From a virus: a DNA stretch of 31,357 nucleotides. Of the stretch, positions 1 through 9,483 are shown in pieces (positions within the stretch are counted from its first letter, which is position 1; every line of letters begins with the position of its first letter). The position numbers and the translations under genes were made by a program. The notes below the pieces were generated by a model. That model was not told the DNA's origin, searched no databases, and saw only the letters and a program-made list of their open reading frames with translations. The stretch is taken from positions 1 through 31,357 of the IMG/VR virus record IMGVR_UViG_3300037584_003644. One strand, given 5' to 3'.

Positions 1-158
1 TGAATCTTTGGGACATAGTTACACTAGGAGAAATGGAAGGAAACTTGACCATTAAAACGGGAGAGCATGAAAACGCAAAGAAAGAGGCGGACGAATTTGG
101 AGAACGTTATGCCCAATTTTTAAGAGACCAAGAAAACCAAGACCCGGAGAATAATTAA
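1..158 (+). CDS. Tail assembly chaperone-like protein, 3' end (partial, second copy)
   Basis: This is the last 51 codons of the gene found complete at 30546-31142, cut by the window start; the first full codon is at base 3. It ends TAA at 156-158 and abuts the tape measure ATG at 159. It exists twice only because the window runs past one genome length, so it should not be counted as a separate gene. Confidence 0.9.
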   Translation, partial: NLWDIVTLGEMEGNLTIKTGEHENAKKEADEFGERYAQFLRDQENQDPENN

Positions 159-373
159 ATGATTGCTAAGTTAATGGCGCAACTCGGTTTGGACGCTAAA
201 CCCTTTAACCAAGGGATGAAAAACGTTGGCCGAAGCGTTAAGAAATCCGGCAAGAAAATGGCGGGAGACTTGAGGGGGCAAATGGCTGGAGTCTTTGCGT
301 TAGGGTTTTTAACGAAAGCGAGCGCGGACGCTATCCAATTTGCTAAAGATGTTAAAACATTCTCGCACCAAAT
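1..373. repeat. Terminal redundancy, left copy
   Basis: Bases 1-373 match 30985-31357 with an offset of 30,984. I compared them base by base and found two differences: G314 versus T31298 and G320 versus A31304. Both fall at third codon positions of the tape measure gene (Thr ACG/ACT and Ala GCG/GCA). This is the overlap expected when a circular or circularly permuted genome is assembled from a population with minor variants. Confidence 0.95.
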
Positions 374-1496
374 CGGATTAACAACGGACCAGTTCCAGCA
401 AATGGACTACCTATTTAAAACGGTAGGAGCAGACACTAACGATGTGACCGACGCATTTGGAACGTTGACCGACAAAATGCACGACGCAATGAGCGGGTCC
501 GCTGGTGTTAAAGAGGATTTTAAACTATTAGGCTTAGAAGCGGATAAGATGAAAGGCAAAACCCCTTGGGAGGCTTTTATGCTTTTCGCTGATGCTGCAA
601 AAAATACAGACGACAAAAGCCGGGTTTTAACTGCAACTATAAGAACTTTCGGAGACGATTTAGGCCGGAGAGTTTTGCCTTTAATTAGTGAAGGGTCAGA
701 AGAACTAAGAAAAATGGCGGAAGCTTCTGGAGAGTTTGCAATAAGCGAGGAAGCTTTAAGTTCTTTAGACTTAGCAGCAAAAAAACTTGATGCGTTTTCT
801 GCGAGTAACCGCGAATGGTTTGGGGAGTTTCTTGGGAATCTTGTAGACTTCGGACACGGTTTTATTAACACCTTTCAAGGTGTGGTTGTAGCTCCGTTAA
901 ATGGTTTGTTTACGGGTCTATTTAGTTTGTTTGATGATAACACAACATTTGGAGAAGCTTTTAAAGTTGGTTTTGATGATGTTTTAAACGAAGCCCGAAC
1001 ACAAAAAAAACGTTATGAAGACATGACTAAAAAAGGGGGAGCAGACCCTGCCGCAAAGTTTTTAGGGCAAGGCATGGATTTTGAATTAGAGAAACAAATA
1101 AAGACTTTAGAGGAACAAGTTAAAAAACGTAAAGAGCAATTAGATTTTGCGAAGCTTACAACTACCGAGCAAAAAGAGCAGTTGAAACTTCAAAAGCAAC
1201 AAGCAGAAGCAGAAGCGAAAAAGTTAAGGGCAACGGGCAAGCCAGAAGACAAAAAGAAAGCTTTAGAGCTAGACGTTAAAGCAATGGACGCGGCGCAAAA
1301 GCTTAATAAGTCGTCTGCCGCTAAAGCTGGGGCAAGTCGTTCCCTTACAAGTGCCCAACAAATAGGGGCATTAGTAAGAAGTCCACAAGGCTTGGTTAAC
1401 TTAGCCAAACAACAGTTGGCAGTCCAAAAAGGCATTGAGGCAAACACTAAGAAGGCGGCAACCGGGCAAACCGGCGAAAATATATACCCATCATAA
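159..1496 (+). CDS. Tail tape measure protein
   Basis: Tape measure proteins set tail length, fill the tail tube and help DNA entry. The 445 residues have the usual build. The N-terminal region (about 1-115) is Lys/Ala-rich with a stretch typical of tape measures, 'LTTDQFQQMDYL', at 74-85. A hydrophobic segment spans about 221-258. A long charged coiled coil spans about 308-385, rich in Lys, Glu and Gln. At the family rule of roughly 1.5 angstroms per residue, 445 residues predict a short tail of about 65-70 nm (inference). The ATG follows the upstream TAA directly, so it is probably translationally coupled to the chaperone-like gene. Its stop overlaps the next ATG by one base. The 5' end recurs at 31143-31357. 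Confidence 0.88.
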   Translation: MIAKLMAQLGLDAKPFNQGMKNVGRSVKKSGKKMAGDLRGQMAGVFALGFLTKASADAIQFAKDVKTFSHQIGLTTDQFQQMDYLFKTVGADTNDVTDAFGTLTDKMHDAMSGSAGVKEDFKLLGLEADKMKGKTPWEAFMLFADAAKNTDDKSRVLTATIRTFGDDLGRRVLPLISEGSEELRKMAEASGEFAISEEALSSLDLAAKKLDAFSASNREWFGEFLGNLVDFGHGFINTFQGVVVAPLNGLFTGLFSLFDDNTTFGEAFKVGFDDVLNEARTQKKRYEDMTKKGGADPAAKFLGQGMDFELEKQIKTLEEQVKKRKEQLDFAKLTTTEQKEQLKLQKQQAEAEAKKLRATGKPEDKKKALELDVKAMDAAQKLNKSSAAKAGASRSLTSAQQIGALVRSPQGLVNLAKQQLAVQKGIEANTKKAATGQTGENIYPS

Positions 1497-2323
1497 TGGC
1501 AACAATAATAGGAAAAGAAAAATTAGTTAAAACCGGGAGGCGTTACTCTTGGAATAAACAAAGCGGATTCTCTAGTGAGGTCCGATATGAAGGGGAGAAA
1601 GATGCCGTTAGAAAGTTAATGAGTCGTTTCGTAGGTAGCGTTGACGACGTTAACTATGAAACCAGCGGACCAACAGCAACATTAACCGCAAGGATTAACC
1701 GGGATAATACCGGAGGCGGAGGGGGAGAGAACGAGGCAGAAGTAACGACAACATGGGAGTTAATTGGTCAAGACACACAAAAAGACATTCGGTCACATTG
1801 GAGAATTTTAACGCTACACCCCAACACAATTAAAGACGTAGAGAAAGCAGTTGAAAAAGTAAACGACGGAACTTATGCAAACGCCGCCGCCGCTTTTGCT
1901 GTTAACATTCACACCGGAACAACTGCAACCGGAGCTTGGACAAATAACGCAAAGTTTCTTTATTTCATGTTATCTAAAGGCCAAGAGAATTGGTTGGACT
2001 TTGAATATGTTTTAAGAAAATCGGAGTTAGTTGCGTCGGATTATCAAAGGCAAATGGCTACTTATGGGGTGGGTTATATTTGGACAACACAACAAGTAGC
2101 AAGCGCGGAAGGAATGCCCGGAATGATTCAAGCAACTGTTAGCGATATTCCCGCACCTACCTTTACTGTTGACGGTGATATAACAGGAACCGGTTACACT
2201 TATAAATGGAGGTGGTTAAAGAAATCTCCACAAGTTACACAAGTAGCCGGTGGAAGGTTTGAGCGGAACCAAGAGTGGCAATTAAACATTTGGCCAAACT
2301 TTATTTACCCGGAAGCTAGTTAA
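1496..2323 (+). CDS. Tail protein downstream of tape measure (distal tail/tip candidate)
   Basis: 275 residues, starting in a TAATG overlap with the tape measure stop. I do not recognise the family. The N-terminal half is beta-like, with a flexible Gly run near residues 72-77 and a 'TWELIGQDTQ' stretch. The middle is Ala-rich. The C-terminus has several Trp/Tyr-rich strands ('YTYKWRWLKKSPQ') and ends without a repeat or anchor. Lambda-like phages place distal-tail and tip-hub proteins immediately after the tape measure, so a tail-tip role is inferred from position only. The next gene starts on the base after its stop, so they are probably co-translated. Confidence 0.6.
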   Translation: MATIIGKEKLVKTGRRYSWNKQSGFSSEVRYEGEKDAVRKLMSRFVGSVDDVNYETSGPTATLTARINRDNTGGGGGENEAEVTTTWELIGQDTQKDIRSHWRILTLHPNTIKDVEKAVEKVNDGTYANAAAAFAVNIHTGTTATGAWTNNAKFLYFMLSKGQENWLDFEYVLRKSELVASDYQRQMATYGVGYIWTTQQVASAEGMPGMIQATVSDIPAPTFTVDGDITGTGYTYKWRWLKKSPQVTQVAGGRFERNQEWQLNIWPNFIYPEAS

Positions 2324-2524
2324 ATGATTCGTGTCCCACCAAAACTAAAAGGCAACTCACCCGAGGCAGCTTATCATAATCAAATTAGAGATGTTATTTT
2401 ATCTTTAATTCCGGTTGAGTCTAGCAATACCAATTTTAAACGAACAACCCGAGGACTTATTCGGGAAGGTAAAGCAAAAGGAAAAACGACAAGTGGCGGA
2501 AGCGGCAAAGCGGTTTGGCTGTAA
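2324..2524 (+). CDS. Small basic hypothetical protein
   Basis: 66 residues, ATG immediately after the preceding TAA. It is basic, with a Lys/Gly-rich C-terminus (about residues 46-62), and has no membrane segment or recognisable motif. Its last ten bases overlap the TTG start of the large tail gene, so its translation may deliver ribosomes to that weak start. It could instead be a small tail-tip component. Function unknown. I trust it because the junctions on both sides are exactly those of the surrounding operon. Confidence 0.55.
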   Translation: MIRVPPKLKGNSPEAAYHNQIRDVILSLIPVESSNTNFKRTTRGLIREGKAKGKTTSGGSGKAVWL

Positions 2525-5500
2525 ATTATTTAATAGGAAACGAACAACCAACAGCGGACCGAATGAATGCACTATGGTCCGAGGCGGACGCTATCCTTAA
2601 CAAAGCTCTTAACGGTTGCTCTACTTATTTATTATCACATATTGGGGCAAGTTCTAGCCCTTCAAGTTATCCACTTAGTTATCTCTATAAAGGTAATGAG
2701 TTTATTTGGTATCCCGGAGTTCCCCATGGGCCAACTTCAAGCACTCCAATTTATGCCGCGTTTGAAACTATCCCAAACACTTACAACCAATCGACCTATG
2801 ACACAGCGGCAGCAAACGCAACCATTAGTAGTTACGCTAATGGATACGCTTATGTAGCTGGGAGTAGTACACCTAATTTAAAAAGGTCTCTTAAAGCCCA
2901 CACCCGAGATAACGGTGGGGTTACACATCAAATTTGGGAATATACAGAACCTAGCCCGGAGAAGGTTTGGCAAATGGCAGTAAGTGAATTGCTAATTGCG
3001 GAGGGTAGCGGAAATCAGTTTTCAATTCCTGATGATTATAATAAATATAATTGTTTCCGTGTTCATAATTTAACAAATAGAGATTATACTATTTATTGCG
3101 GCAGCATTAGCGACCCTCATAAAACTTTTACATTACCCGCATATAATCAAATGAGCGTTAGGCGCATAGGCACAACGTTTTACCATGATTACAATTATTT
3201 CTTTAAGTGCATACCAACAGACCCAAGGTTCTTATTCTTTGACAGCTTTGAGGGTTCAATAGCTCAAACCATGCGAGCTAACAACATAACAAACCCGAAT
3301 TATTTATATAATGTTTTTGAATATGTGGGAATGGATAATAATCCGTTTTTAAGTACTGCCGGACATCATCAAAGAATTTTTTTTAATTCAGCAACTCAAA
3401 ACGACATAGGAGACGAATATAAAGACGAAGGGTTATTTCCTGAGATTACAAACAGTACAAAAATTGCTGATGTAGTTTACCATAAAGGACAAATTGGATA
3501 CCGAAAAAAAGACACCTCTAGTAGCACTCTTGAAACCGGTACAATTGATTTCGATGGTTGGGGTTCTTTTAAGGCTGAGTTAAACACAATTGATGCAAAT
3601 ATTGAACCAAGCGCAATATCGAACAATGATGACACTAATTTAGCAACTAACGCAACACCTAGCCTCTTAGAGCTTTGGCCTTTATCAACAAACGTTTTAC
3701 AAATTAACGACGTTAACGCGGTTTTAAGTTTAGAATCTACAACCTACAAATTACAGACGCATTTTTTAAAGGTCCCGGACATTCATCAATATTCAACTAC
3801 TATAGGTGCAGACCTAGCATTACAGCCTAAAAGTTTTAGGAATTATCATGCGCTTTGGAATGAAATATCAAGCAGTGGAGCAAACCCAGATAAAGTTGGG
3901 ACGGGTTACGATGGTACAGACAAAGACGTAGCTTATTTAAAGTCTCAAGTAGAAAATTATTGTAGCTTGTCTAACCCGGAAGAGAAACACGTTATAATCA
4001 CCTCTGAGGGTCCTAAACTAATTTGGCGTGATGTCTTTGGTATTCATTCACCTTTAAGCGGGGGAGATAATGCAGCTTATTGGGGCGGGGCAATGACTAA
4101 CCACTCTTTCACACTTACGCTAGACAGTGGGACGCTAAATTTAAAATGTAATCAAGAATGGTTTATCCCTTTAAGGTTACATGATGCGAGCTACATGGGT
4201 GGTCATGCTAGAGGGAAAGCAAGCTACCTTTATGCTTATACTTGCGGTTGGCCAAGTATGTGGAAGGATTCATTCTTTAACGCTGTTGGAACTAACTACC
4301 GGCATCATGTTGACACTCATAAGTTCCACCGTATGCACGAAACACCAAGGAAGGTTAGACAATACGAAACAGCAACACCTATAACAGCGGGGACAGAAAC
4401 CTTTAAACATAACGACATTGAAGGGGACCCAACGGGAGAAGACTTAACGCTTAACGACATTGGAGACTTAACGTCTTCAGACATTAAATTTTTAACGAAC
4501 GACATAGACGCAAAGATTAGCAAAGGTTCGTTTGCTGGCGGCGAAATAAATAATCCTAACTATCCTAGGTTAGTTATAGACGATGTGATTCTTGAGGTAG
4601 AAAACTCTAAAACTGCTACAAATCTTAACACAACAAAAACCCCGGCAAGTTATAACCGAGTTAATTTATTAAAAGAACATTACAATAATTTTGCCGTGTT
4701 AGTTAAGAAGGCGGATAAGATTAGACCGTTAAGCATTGATGAGGTTTATTTTGGTAATCGTATTATGAAACCCGGAACGGGTTGGTTTAATGGTTCTGTT
4801 GCGCCTATTGATTTATACGAGGGCTTTGTAGACGGAGACAGTCAAGACGACTTATATACGGACTTATTAGGTGCAAGTAAGATTTATGATTACACTGATT
4901 TCCCTGACAGCACAGCAATAAGAAACGCGGCATCAACAAGCGTAGCAAGCAACGCAAGCCAGCACGAACGGGACGACGTTGACGACTTCAGATATGTTAA
5001 AATTTCAGATGTCAAAGATTTTGCAGACGCGGAGGGTTTAGGCTTTAGATTTGAAGAGGTAGCCGCGCCTTGCAGTTGGGTAGCAAGTTTAAGCCAAGAT
5101 AATCCTTACATTGGTAACACTATTTCCGTAACTAATGCTTTCTTACTAAACACAAGTGGAACAGCAAACTACAAAGCTTATATAACAAGCGGTGGTTTTA
5201 TTACTGGGGTTAATTATGGTGTTAGTTTAAACTATGTTCCTTTAGTGTCTAATGAAAGTGATATTGACGAAACAACTTTGGGCCAAACATTTTATAAGCA
5301 ACCAACGGCATCATTTTACAATTTAAACCCTATGGGTAAAAGCAACGGACCGACTCAAGCGGACGGAACGACTTACGGTGCTAAGTCTTCTTTCTTTAAC
5401 AATCCACTAGGATTGGTTATACAAATTGTAGACGGCACAAACGGACGCACAAATAACCCTAGGGCTAACCTTGGTATAAAGCCTATGAAAACTATTATAA

Positions 5501-5685
5501 CGACCGGTAGTTCTGGTTTAGAAGGTGGGTTAGAAATTGATATTGATGATAGTAGACGGGTCGAAACTGCCGTAACCGAATTAGAAAACATTACAACCGA
5601 CAAACATTATTATTACCCAACCAAACCGAGACACCGCTACACTTATCTCTGTCAAATAAACGCGGCTAAGACGCACACCGCTTAA
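2515..5685 (+). CDS. Large tail protein, 1056 residues (tip/central fibre candidate)
   Basis: This is the longest gene in the phage. The only nearby start is TTG at 2515 inside the end of the previous gene. The N-terminal block 'IGNEQPTADRMNALWSEAD' at about residues 7-25 looks like an adaptor that docks on the tail. The rest is rich in Asn, Thr, Ser, Tyr and aromatic residues without clear internal repeats, as in virion beta-structure. A His/Trp-rich patch ('GGHARGKASYLYAYTCGW') lies in the middle. I see no peptidase or lysozyme signature. Size and position after the tip genes fit a central fibre or tip protein that contacts the host, which is inference. The ATTTGAAAC element overlaps its stop codon. 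Confidence 0.6.
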   Translation: MAVNYLIGNEQPTADRMNALWSEADAILNKALNGCSTYLLSHIGASSSPSSYPLSYLYKGNEFIWYPGVPHGPTSSTPIYAAFETIPNTYNQSTYDTAAANATISSYANGYAYVAGSSTPNLKRSLKAHTRDNGGVTHQIWEYTEPSPEKVWQMAVSELLIAEGSGNQFSIPDDYNKYNCFRVHNLTNRDYTIYCGSISDPHKTFTLPAYNQMSVRRIGTTFYHDYNYFFKCIPTDPRFLFFDSFEGSIAQTMRANNITNPNYLYNVFEYVGMDNNPFLSTAGHHQRIFFNSATQNDIGDEYKDEGLFPEITNSTKIADVVYHKGQIGYRKKDTSSSTLETGTIDFDGWGSFKAELNTIDANIEPSAISNNDDTNLATNATPSLLELWPLSTNVLQINDVNAVLSLESTTYKLQTHFLKVPDIHQYSTTIGADLALQPKSFRNYHALWNEISSSGANPDKVGTGYDGTDKDVAYLKSQVENYCSLSNPEEKHVIITSEGPKLIWRDVFGIHSPLSGGDNAAYWGGAMTNHSFTLTLDSGTLNLKCNQEWFIPLRLHDASYMGGHARGKASYLYAYTCGWPSMWKDSFFNAVGTNYRHHVDTHKFHRMHETPRKVRQYETATPITAGTETFKHNDIEGDPTGEDLTLNDIGDLTSSDIKFLTNDIDAKISKGSFAGGEINNPNYPRLVIDDVILEVENSKTATNLNTTKTPASYNRVNLLKEHYNNFAVLVKKADKIRPLSIDEVYFGNRIMKPGTGWFNGSVAPIDLYEGFVDGDSQDDLYTDLLGASKIYDYTDFPDSTAIRNAASTSVASNASQHERDDVDDFRYVKISDVKDFADAEGLGFRFEEVAAPCSWVASLSQDNPYIGNTISVTNAFLLNTSGTANYKAYITSGGFITGVNYGVSLNYVPLVSNESDIDETTLGQTFYKQPTASFYNLNPMGKSNGPTQADGTTYGAKSSFFNNPLGLVIQIVDGTNGRTNNPRANLGIKPMKTIITTGSSGLEGGLEIDIDDSRRVETAVTELENITTDKHYYYPTKPRHRYTYLCQINAAKTHTA

Positions 5686-5694
5686 ATTTGAAAC
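5686..5694 (+). promoter_or_regulatory. Late-region element ATTTGAAAC, copy 1
   Basis: One of six exact + strand copies of a nonamer. It begins on the base after the stop of the 1056-residue gene and lies 27 bases ahead of the GTG at 5722. The role is inferred from constant spacing and from its occurrence ahead of structural genes. Confidence 0.5.
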
Positions 5695-5721
5695 CCTTAA
5701 AACTTGGGGCAAAATGCTCAT

Positions 5722-6810
5722 GTGGCTAATCTGCTCAAGCTATTTGTTGACCTACAAGACGATGTTTTAGTAACGTCTTCAATAGATTCCTCCCCTATAA
5801 CACTCCCGGACCTTATCCAAGGGGACCAAATTCCTTTAGAAGTTTATTTGTTGGTAAAGGATGAAAGCGGCGGGTTTGCCTCACAATATAAAACGCTACC
5901 AGATAACTTAACGGTTAAAGTGGGTTTAGTTAACCCTAGCGGGGCTACAAGTGCTACCGCATACTCTACAGTCAGTTTGACGCGCAAATATCGAGTAGGA
6001 GCAGCAAAGCCGGTAGCCGGAGGCAGTAACTACACTTTAAACGACGAACTTAAACCCCCAACAGGCTCGGCAAGTGATGACCCTGTTTTGGTCGTTAAAG
6101 GGGTTGCCGCTGGTGCAATTACCGAGTTAGCAGTTAAGGACAAAGGGATATTTGCCACTAAATCAGATTCCGCATTAACTTTAAGTGATTTTATTGTTGC
6201 GGATAGCAGCACTAGCGGAGGTACTTGCCGCATAGATTGGGAAACATTCCACGCGGGGACTTTAGACTTAAACACTGCCGGGGTTAATAACACTTTATTA
6301 GCCGGTAACACTGGTAGCCCAAACAGTAGCGCAACCGCAACACTTGAAATAGAAATAACAGGGACAAGCATATCACGGACCCCTATACAACAATCTATTA
6401 CAATTAAAGCCGATGGCATTAAAAGCGGAACCGGAAACAGCACAAGCGCGGCGGGTTATATTAAACTAGACAAAGCAACCGTAACAGGGACCGCAACAGT
6501 AAACGCTTTAAACGTTGCAAACTCTTCTTATGTCCGTTTGGACAATTCCGGGTTTAGTGGTAACGCTAATTTAAACGGTATAGCGGGGGGTGTAGATGGG
6601 TACTTATTACATATCTATGTTAATGCCAATTCTACAAGTCAGACTTTAACAGTTAACAGCCTGTCCGGTAGTGCTACAAGCGCGGACCGTATTAACATAA
6701 TGGACACCAGTTTAGTAATTACCGGGGACGGTGTAATTACCTTAATTTACGAAGGGACCGAAGGTTATTGGCAAGTCCTAAGTGCCCGAGATGCTGGTGG
6801 GGCGGAATAA
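5722..6810 (+). CDS. Putative tail/baseplate beta-structured protein
   Basis: 362 residues from GTG 5722; an in-frame TTG at 5704 would add six. I prefer GTG because it restores the 27-30 base spacing from the ATTTGAAAC element seen at four other genes, and there is no in-frame ATG nearby. The N-terminus ('LPDLIQGDQIPLEVYLLVKD') resembles the first beta domain of baseplate upper proteins. The rest is a Gly/Ser/Thr/Asn-rich beta-solenoid-like chain with many 'TATVNALNVANSS'-type strands, ending in a compact strand set ('LIYEGTEGYWQVLSARD') seen at C-termini of phage fibre proteins. It is probably a structural tail or fibre protein. I cannot name the family. Confidence 0.6.
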   Translation: MANLLKLFVDLQDDVLVTSSIDSSPITLPDLIQGDQIPLEVYLLVKDESGGFASQYKTLPDNLTVKVGLVNPSGATSATAYSTVSLTRKYRVGAAKPVAGGSNYTLNDELKPPTGSASDDPVLVVKGVAAGAITELAVKDKGIFATKSDSALTLSDFIVADSSTSGGTCRIDWETFHAGTLDLNTAGVNNTLLAGNTGSPNSSATATLEIEITGTSISRTPIQQSITIKADGIKSGTGNSTSAAGYIKLDKATVTGTATVNALNVANSSYVRLDNSGFSGNANLNGIAGGVDGYLLHIYVNANSTSQTLTVNSLSGSATSADRINIMDTSLVITGDGVITLIYEGTEGYWQVLSARDAGGAE

Positions 6811-6818
6811 TTTGAAAC
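6810..6818 (+). promoter_or_regulatory. Late-region element ATTTGAAAC, copy 2
   Basis: It overlaps the last base of the preceding stop codon, with 28 bases to the ATG at 6847. The gap is AT-rich and also contains AGAAAG about 10 bases before the ATG, a weak ribosome binding site. Confidence 0.5.
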
Positions 6819-6846
6819 ACAAAAAATTTAAAAGAAAGTAATACGC

Positions 6847-7158
6847 ATGTCGGAGATAAACATAACGGACGGTTATATAACAAGCGGGAGCGCAAACGGT
6901 AACACCGCACTCGGCACAACTACGCAAGTAGACACTTTAATTGTAGTGGCTCATAAAGCCGCAGAAACCGAAAACGCAAGCACTGTTTATTTGCGTAAGG
7001 TTGGCGGGACAGTGAAAATACCATTAGAACCGGGAGACGTTTTAAGCGTTACGGGTCCAAACGGGGAAGAGTTCACACTCAGTCAATGGGAGATATGTAA
7101 CAAAACAGCCGGAGACGGATGCGGATTTGTAGCAATAGACCACTCACCATTTGATTAA
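6847..7158 (+). CDS. Small structural protein, paralogue of the N-terminal domain at 28159
   Basis: 103 residues with no membrane segment. Read against residues 1-98 of the protein at 28159-28794 it aligns almost without gaps. Shared blocks are (I/V)xIxDGxI, GNTxLG, YLRKxGGxVxIPxxP, LSxTxP, FxLxQWEI and DxCG(F/Y)xA, with about a third of positions identical by eye. The tail module therefore carries a free copy of a domain that the head module carries fused to a connector-like domain. Such small beta domains often decorate capsids or tail tubes, which is inference. It sits between two tail/fibre genes and behind its own ATTTGAAAC element. Confidence 0.7.
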   Translation: MSEINITDGYITSGSANGNTALGTTTQVDTLIVVAHKAAETENASTVYLRKVGGTVKIPLEPGDVLSVTGPNGEEFTLSQWEICNKTAGDGCGFVAIDHSPFD

Positions 7159-7163
7159 TAATA

Positions 7164-9482
7164 ATGTCTAACTTTACTTTAATAAAAAAGAACCCGGCAC
7201 CGGGCGAAGTCACAAGCTCGCTAACAAATGCGGAATCTGGCGGGCTTCATTTTGATGGTGCCACAGGAAATATCGACATTGCCTCGCCGCCCGACTTGGG
7301 GACTAAATTTAGTTTTGAGTTTGTTGCAAAAGCTGATTCTTGGTTAACTTCAGGGGCACGCCATTTAATAGATTTTGGCAATGGCGGTAGATTTGTTTTT
7401 GGTGGTGGGCCAAGCACTTCAAATTTGCAAATTTATGATTCACAATGGCGTGATTTTGGCGTGTCAGTTTTGGATGATTTAAATGTTCATCATCTCGTTG
7501 TAACAGTTGATGGAAGTTCTGCGGTTCTTTATGATAACGGGATTCAAGTCGGCACGTTAACGCTAGGAGGTAACTCAGACATTGACAGTTGCTCTGATGG
7601 TGCGATTGGTTCGTATTATAACAATGCCGCATTAAGCAATTTCAACGGCACTATATCGCAAACACGGTTTTATAATCGCGTTTTATCCGGTTCGGAAGTT
7701 AAAGAAAAATTCGAGAACAAAAATCTAGAATTTTCTGATATTTACGGTAGTCAGACTAAGAAAATTGATAGTGATTTTAATGGCAGTCTTGACGGCTGGG
7801 ACACTTACAATGATTGGAACACTCAAACTAATAACAGTAACGCTATGCAATTGGGTGCGAGTGCAGCTACTCAAGTTTGTCGTAATAACGTTTCATTAGT
7901 TGGTGGCAAAAAATACAGAGTTGAATACACAGCTAGTGCGTTGACGGGTGCGCCTACGTTTAATTGTTACGACTCAGGAATATACACGGCAAAACACACA
8001 ATCACAGCGGGTAGTAATTCGTTTGAAATGGATTGGCCAGTCGGTCAGTCGGTAGATTTTTTATACATTCGAGCAGAATCTGCAACCGCAGCGGTAACGC
8101 TTGACGACATATTTGTTTATCAAATAGGAGCGGTTAGTTCGTATGAGTTGCAAACGGCAAACCCTACACAATCTTTGATGGTTCAGGATTCTAGCGGCGC
8201 GGCAGATGGCACTTGTTCGGCTTCTGGAGTTAGTCAGATTCAGCCTCTTACTCAATTAAACAGTAAGGCAATTTCTGTTTCTGCTTCAACCGCTCGCACT
8301 CCAATTGACGGGGCTATTGTTGCCGATAAAGCGGGTATAGGAACTGGTTCACCGGGCCGACTGCTTGAATTATCAGACGCTACAAACCCAGCTCTTAGAA
8401 TAAATAACGGCAATTCAACCGCTGACATAGGAGTTGCTTCAAGTGCCGGTGCATTATTAACAGGAGCGGGAGACGATGATTTAGTTATAGCTCGAAACGG
8501 TGCGCACGGCATTGCGATTGGAACGAACGGTACAACTCGTATGGCGATTTCATCGGCGGGACTCGTAACAATTAATCAAGACGGCCTTGCTATAAAAATT
8601 GACGGAACAGCCAATACGACGAAAGGTATAATGCTGCGTAACACTGGTAACCAGCACGGTTATTTACAAACAGACGGCAACCTAAAATTAATTGCTGAAG
8701 ATGCGGGCAAATCGATGTCTTTTTACACTGCTGATGATGGCACTGGTGCGGCCAGAATGGTGATTGATTCGGCGGGAGTTGTGAACGTTGGTGCACAAAC
8801 GCAAATACAAACAGGTTCAAATAGTGATGTTGGCTTATTACTCGGGGCTGACAGTGGCGCATCCACATTAACTAATTCAAATTTGAAACGAGGTAGACTA
8901 GCAACACCTCATTACACCAATTCTGAAAAACCTGTCGGGGGTCTGTACATTGAGGGCGCGACTAGTGCTAACAATGTTAATATTGGAGGTGGGTCTTCTT
9001 TATTTAATGCAGCTACATTAATTCGTTTCTGGACTGCCGCAAATAATACGACTGATACTGGCACTGCTCGATTAACAATTGATGCGACGGGCCTAGCCAC
9101 ATTTTCAAACGGAATTGTTACTTCTGAAAAAGGAGTGATTAGTGGCTCATTAACAATTGCAGATGATGCGGTAACGACTATCACGCCAGCAAGGAAGGGC
9201 GGTTGGATTAGCATAGTGTTTGACTCCAATGTTGCGCCCGAAGGTCAATACCCGAATCATACAATTAGCGGGCAAGTGTTCTTTGACTGCGGCACAAGTC
9301 TTAATATTTTCAAATCAACCGCTTACAGCGGGATGTCTGCAAACCTAGATGTATCAACAAGCGATGTGGCGGGTACGACTGGCACTGATGGTAATGTAAC
9401 AGTGGCAGTGCAGTCTGCTGTTGTGAAAATTGAAAACAGAAGCGGCGGAACTCGTCGTTTGAACTACACGATTATTAATTAA
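7164..9482 (+). CDS. Tail fibre with lectin-like domains (receptor-binding candidate)
   Basis: 772 residues. About residues 20-185 form a LamG/concanavalin-like lectin domain ('FSFEFVAKADSW', 'HHLVVTVDGSSAVLYDNG', 'NGTISQTRFYNRVLSGSEV'). About 200-320 look like a second carbohydrate-binding module ('GSLDGWDTYNDWNTQ' through 'VTLDDIFVYQIG'). About 385-640 are fibre-shaft repeats of the 'GIGTGSPGRLLELSD' / 'TRMAISSAGLVTI' type seen in many tail fibres. The C-terminal 130 residues form a distinct tip domain. The protein therefore probably binds surface glycan on the host. The gene starts five bases after the small structural gene, and the short genes after it may be assembly factors. An internal ATTTGAAAC lies at 8881-8889. 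Confidence 0.78.
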   Translation: MSNFTLIKKNPAPGEVTSSLTNAESGGLHFDGATGNIDIASPPDLGTKFSFEFVAKADSWLTSGARHLIDFGNGGRFVFGGGPSTSNLQIYDSQWRDFGVSVLDDLNVHHLVVTVDGSSAVLYDNGIQVGTLTLGGNSDIDSCSDGAIGSYYNNAALSNFNGTISQTRFYNRVLSGSEVKEKFENKNLEFSDIYGSQTKKIDSDFNGSLDGWDTYNDWNTQTNNSNAMQLGASAATQVCRNNVSLVGGKKYRVEYTASALTGAPTFNCYDSGIYTAKHTITAGSNSFEMDWPVGQSVDFLYIRAESATAAVTLDDIFVYQIGAVSSYELQTANPTQSLMVQDSSGAADGTCSASGVSQIQPLTQLNSKAISVSASTARTPIDGAIVADKAGIGTGSPGRLLELSDATNPALRINNGNSTADIGVASSAGALLTGAGDDDLVIARNGAHGIAIGTNGTTRMAISSAGLVTINQDGLAIKIDGTANTTKGIMLRNTGNQHGYLQTDGNLKLIAEDAGKSMSFYTADDGTGAARMVIDSAGVVNVGAQTQIQTGSNSDVGLLLGADSGASTLTNSNLKRGRLATPHYTNSEKPVGGLYIEGATSANNVNIGGGSSLFNAATLIRFWTAANNTTDTGTARLTIDATGLATFSNGIVTSEKGVISGSLTIADDAVTTITPARKGGWISIVFDSNVAPEGQYPNHTISGQVFFDCGTSLNIFKSTAYSGMSANLDVSTSDVAGTTGTDGNVTVAVQSAVVKIENRSGGTRRLNYTIIN
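8881..8889 (+). promoter_or_regulatory. ATTTGAAAC copy inside the fibre gene
   Basis: This is the only exact copy not followed by a supported gene start. It lies within codons of the fibre shaft. It may be a chance or relict copy, or may drive the 3' part of the gene; nothing decides between these. Confidence 0.25.
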
Positions 9483-9483
9483 A

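Noticed and set aside
407-871. 154-residue antisense frame within the tape measure gene, and similar antisense frames elsewhere
   Set aside because: Every strong gene is on the + strand and tightly packed; these frames are Ser/Leu-rich mirror products with no start signals.
2415-2600. 61-residue frame overlapping the 66-residue gene and the large tail gene
   Set aside because: Fully covered by two genes with proper junctions; a shadow frame.
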